From DASROJ01 sp035646975 (GTDB lineage Bacteria > Acidobacteriota > Polarisedimenticolia > JACPZX01 > DASXTC01), in assembly GCA_035646975.1 (NCBI GenBank), contig DASROJ010000226.1, positions 1-5,928 on the forward strand: DNA of 5,928 nucleotides, given 5' to 3'. Below the pieces are notes generated by a model. It did no database searches. It saw only the letters and a list, made by a program, of their open reading frames with translations, and was not told the DNA's origin. Below, in pieces: positions 4,848-5,928 of the stretch (its first letter is position 1; each line of letters begins with the position of its first letter). Made by a program: the position numbers and the translations under genes.

Positions 4848-5928
4848 CAGTAGCCGCTCGACAGGCCGAAGCCTCGGGCATCGGATGCCCCGCGCAGCCA
4901 CCCCGTCTCGCGGTCGACGAAGATCGCCTGTACCTCGGCGCGGGGCGCGCGTTCGACGACGTCATGCCCGCGCCGCCTCAGCGCCTCGATCACGTCCGAA
5001 GGGAAACCGTCCTTGTCCAGGAAGATCCGGTCTGGCCGCCACTGATGGTGAAACCGCGGCGCGTCGACCGCCGTCTGCAGCTCCATTCTGAAGTCGACGA
5101 TGTCCAGCAGCACCTCGAGAACGGCGCTGATGATGACCGCCCCGCCCGGCGAGCCGAGCACCAGCACGGGCCGCGCCGGAGCCGACGCGGTCGCCGGCGA
5201 CGATTCGGCGCGCTCGAGCACGAGGGTCGGCGTCATCGAGGAGGCCATCCGCTTGCCGGGGGCGATCGAGTTGGCTTCTCCGCCGATCAGGCCGAACAGG
5301 TTCGGCTGTCCCGGTTTCACGCTGAAATCATCCATCTCGTCGTTCAGCAGGAACCCCAGACCTTCGACCACGGCGCCGTTTCCAAACCGTTCGTTGAGCG
5401 TGTAGGTATTCGAAACAATGTTGCCCGCCTCGTCGATGATCGAGAAGTGGGTCGTCGATGGCTTCTCCAGGGCCAGCGGATCCCCGGGGCCAAGCGTCTC
5501 GACGGGGGTGGCGCGCTGCGGATCGAACCCCGCCATCCTGGAAGCCGCGTACTCCCGCGACAGCAGGGCGGGCACCGGGATACTCACGAAGTCGGGGTCG
5601 GCGAGCCATCGTGACCTGTCTGCGTAGGCCCGCTTCATGACCTCGGAGACAAGATGCACATAGGCCGACGAGTTGTGCCCGAGCGATCTCAGGTCGTGCG
5701 GCTCGAGCATGTTGAGCATCTCGATCAGGCTCACGCCACCGGCGCTCGACGGGGGCACGGTGAGAATGTCATAGGAGCGGTAGCGGGCGACCAGAGGCTT
5801 TTTCTCGAGCGCCTTGTATCCCGCGAGATCGCCGCGGGTGATCAGGCCGCCGTGTCGTTGCATGTCGGCGGCGATCGCCTCGGCGAGGGATCCTTCATAG
5901 AACGCGCGCGGCCCCTGCCGGGCCAGCG
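4847..5928 (-). CDS. ggt: Gamma-glutamyltransferase, N-terminus cut by window edge
   Basis: 359 residues are visible; the signal peptide and the first part of the large subunit lie beyond the right edge. The enzyme hydrolyses or transfers the gamma-glutamyl group of glutathione and related peptides, normally in the periplasm or outside the cell after self-cleavage into two subunits. The visible large-subunit end carries GPRAFYEGSLAEAIAADMQ and GGLITRGDLAGY. The cleavage site and nucleophile are in PSTTHFS, the first Thr (codon at 5455-5453) matching E. coli T391. The following small subunit is about 202 residues, similar to E. coli's 190. Family motifs follow in order: NTYTLNERFGNGAVV, GFLLNDEMDDFS, a lid-like stretch PNLFGLIGGEANSIAPGKR, SSMTPTLVL, GSPGGAVIISAVLEVLLD, DAPRFHHQW and the terminal GASDARGFGLSSGY. 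A small Ala/Ser/Pro insert precedes the GSPGG strand. The stop shares one base with the next gene's start. The closely related cephalosporin acylases of the same Ntn family are less likely given the intact lid and GSPGG region. Confidence 0.95.
   Translation of the reverse strand, partial: LARQGPRAFYEGSLAEAIAADMQRHGGLITRGDLAGYKALEKKPLVARYRSYDILTVPPSSAGGVSLIEMLNMLEPHDLRSLGHNSSAYVHLVSEVMKRAYADRSRWLADPDFVSIPVPALLSREYAASRMAGFDPQRATPVETLGPGDPLALEKPSTTHFSIIDEAGNIVSNTYTLNERFGNGAVVEGLGFLLNDEMDDFSVKPGQPNLFGLIGGEANSIAPGKRMASSMTPTLVLERAESSPATASAPARPVLVLGSPGGAVIISAVLEVLLDIVDFRMELQTAVDAPRFHHQWRPDRIFLDKDGFPSDVIEALRRRGHDVVERAPRAEVQAIFVDRETGWLRGASDARGFGLSSGY

Noticed and set aside
3842..4853. Plus-strand frames opposite lepB and the LOG-like gene (156 and 216 codons)
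   Set aside because: They are shadows of genes with clear catalytic motifs on the minus strand and resemble no family.
4845..4901. Upstream start (ATG 4901) for the LOG-like gene
   Set aside because: It adds 18 residues that overlap the end of ggt and do not belong to the fold. The TGATG junction at 4849-4845 favours the shorter form.

Overview
The window is GC-rich, densely packed bacterial chromosome with ordinary codon use throughout. There is no RNA gene, insertion sequence, phage gene or CRISPR array in it. Several features point to a GC-rich soil or sediment lineage such as Acidobacteriota, Myxococcota-like deltaproteobacteria or a candidate phylum: the DUF4388 protein, the zf-TFIIB/nadB pair and the style of the signal peptidase. 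That assignment is an inference from gene families, and the sequence alone does not fix the phylum.

There are three transcription blocks. (1) From 1012 down to the left edge, on the minus strand, runs a DUF4388-domain protein with a winged-helix-like segment and a Pro/Glu-rich tail; its C-terminus lies outside the window. (2) From 1234 to 3238, on the plus strand, lie a 110-residue zf-TFIIB-type zinc-ribbon protein and, 7 bases later, nadB (L-aspartate oxidase, first step of de novo NAD synthesis). (3) From the right edge down to 3262, on the minus strand, there is a tight four-gene run: the C-terminal two-thirds or so of a gamma-glutamyltransferase (including the whole small subunit), a LOG-like Rossmann-fold protein that starts inside the ggt stop codon (TGATG), a signal peptidase I, and a 62-residue SH3-like small protein. 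Blocks 2 and 3 converge with only 23 bases between the nadB stop and the small gene's stop.

The only sizeable non-coding stretch is 1013-1233, between the divergent blocks 1 and 2. It holds two back-to-back promoter candidates: a near-perfect sigma-70 promoter reading left (TTGACA, 18-base spacer, TATAAT) and an extended -10 (TGaTATAAT) reading right. A 17-base imperfect palindrome overlaps the left promoter's -35 and lies just upstream of the right promoter's -10. It is the best candidate for a shared operator.

The genes are mostly housekeeping (NAD synthesis, glutathione/gamma-glutamyl metabolism, protein secretion). I see no convincing novel defence or mobile system. The points most worth a second look are the divergent promoter/palindrome, the zinc-ribbon/nadB pairing, the altered PGG motif of the LOG-like protein and the unrecognised small protein after lepB.
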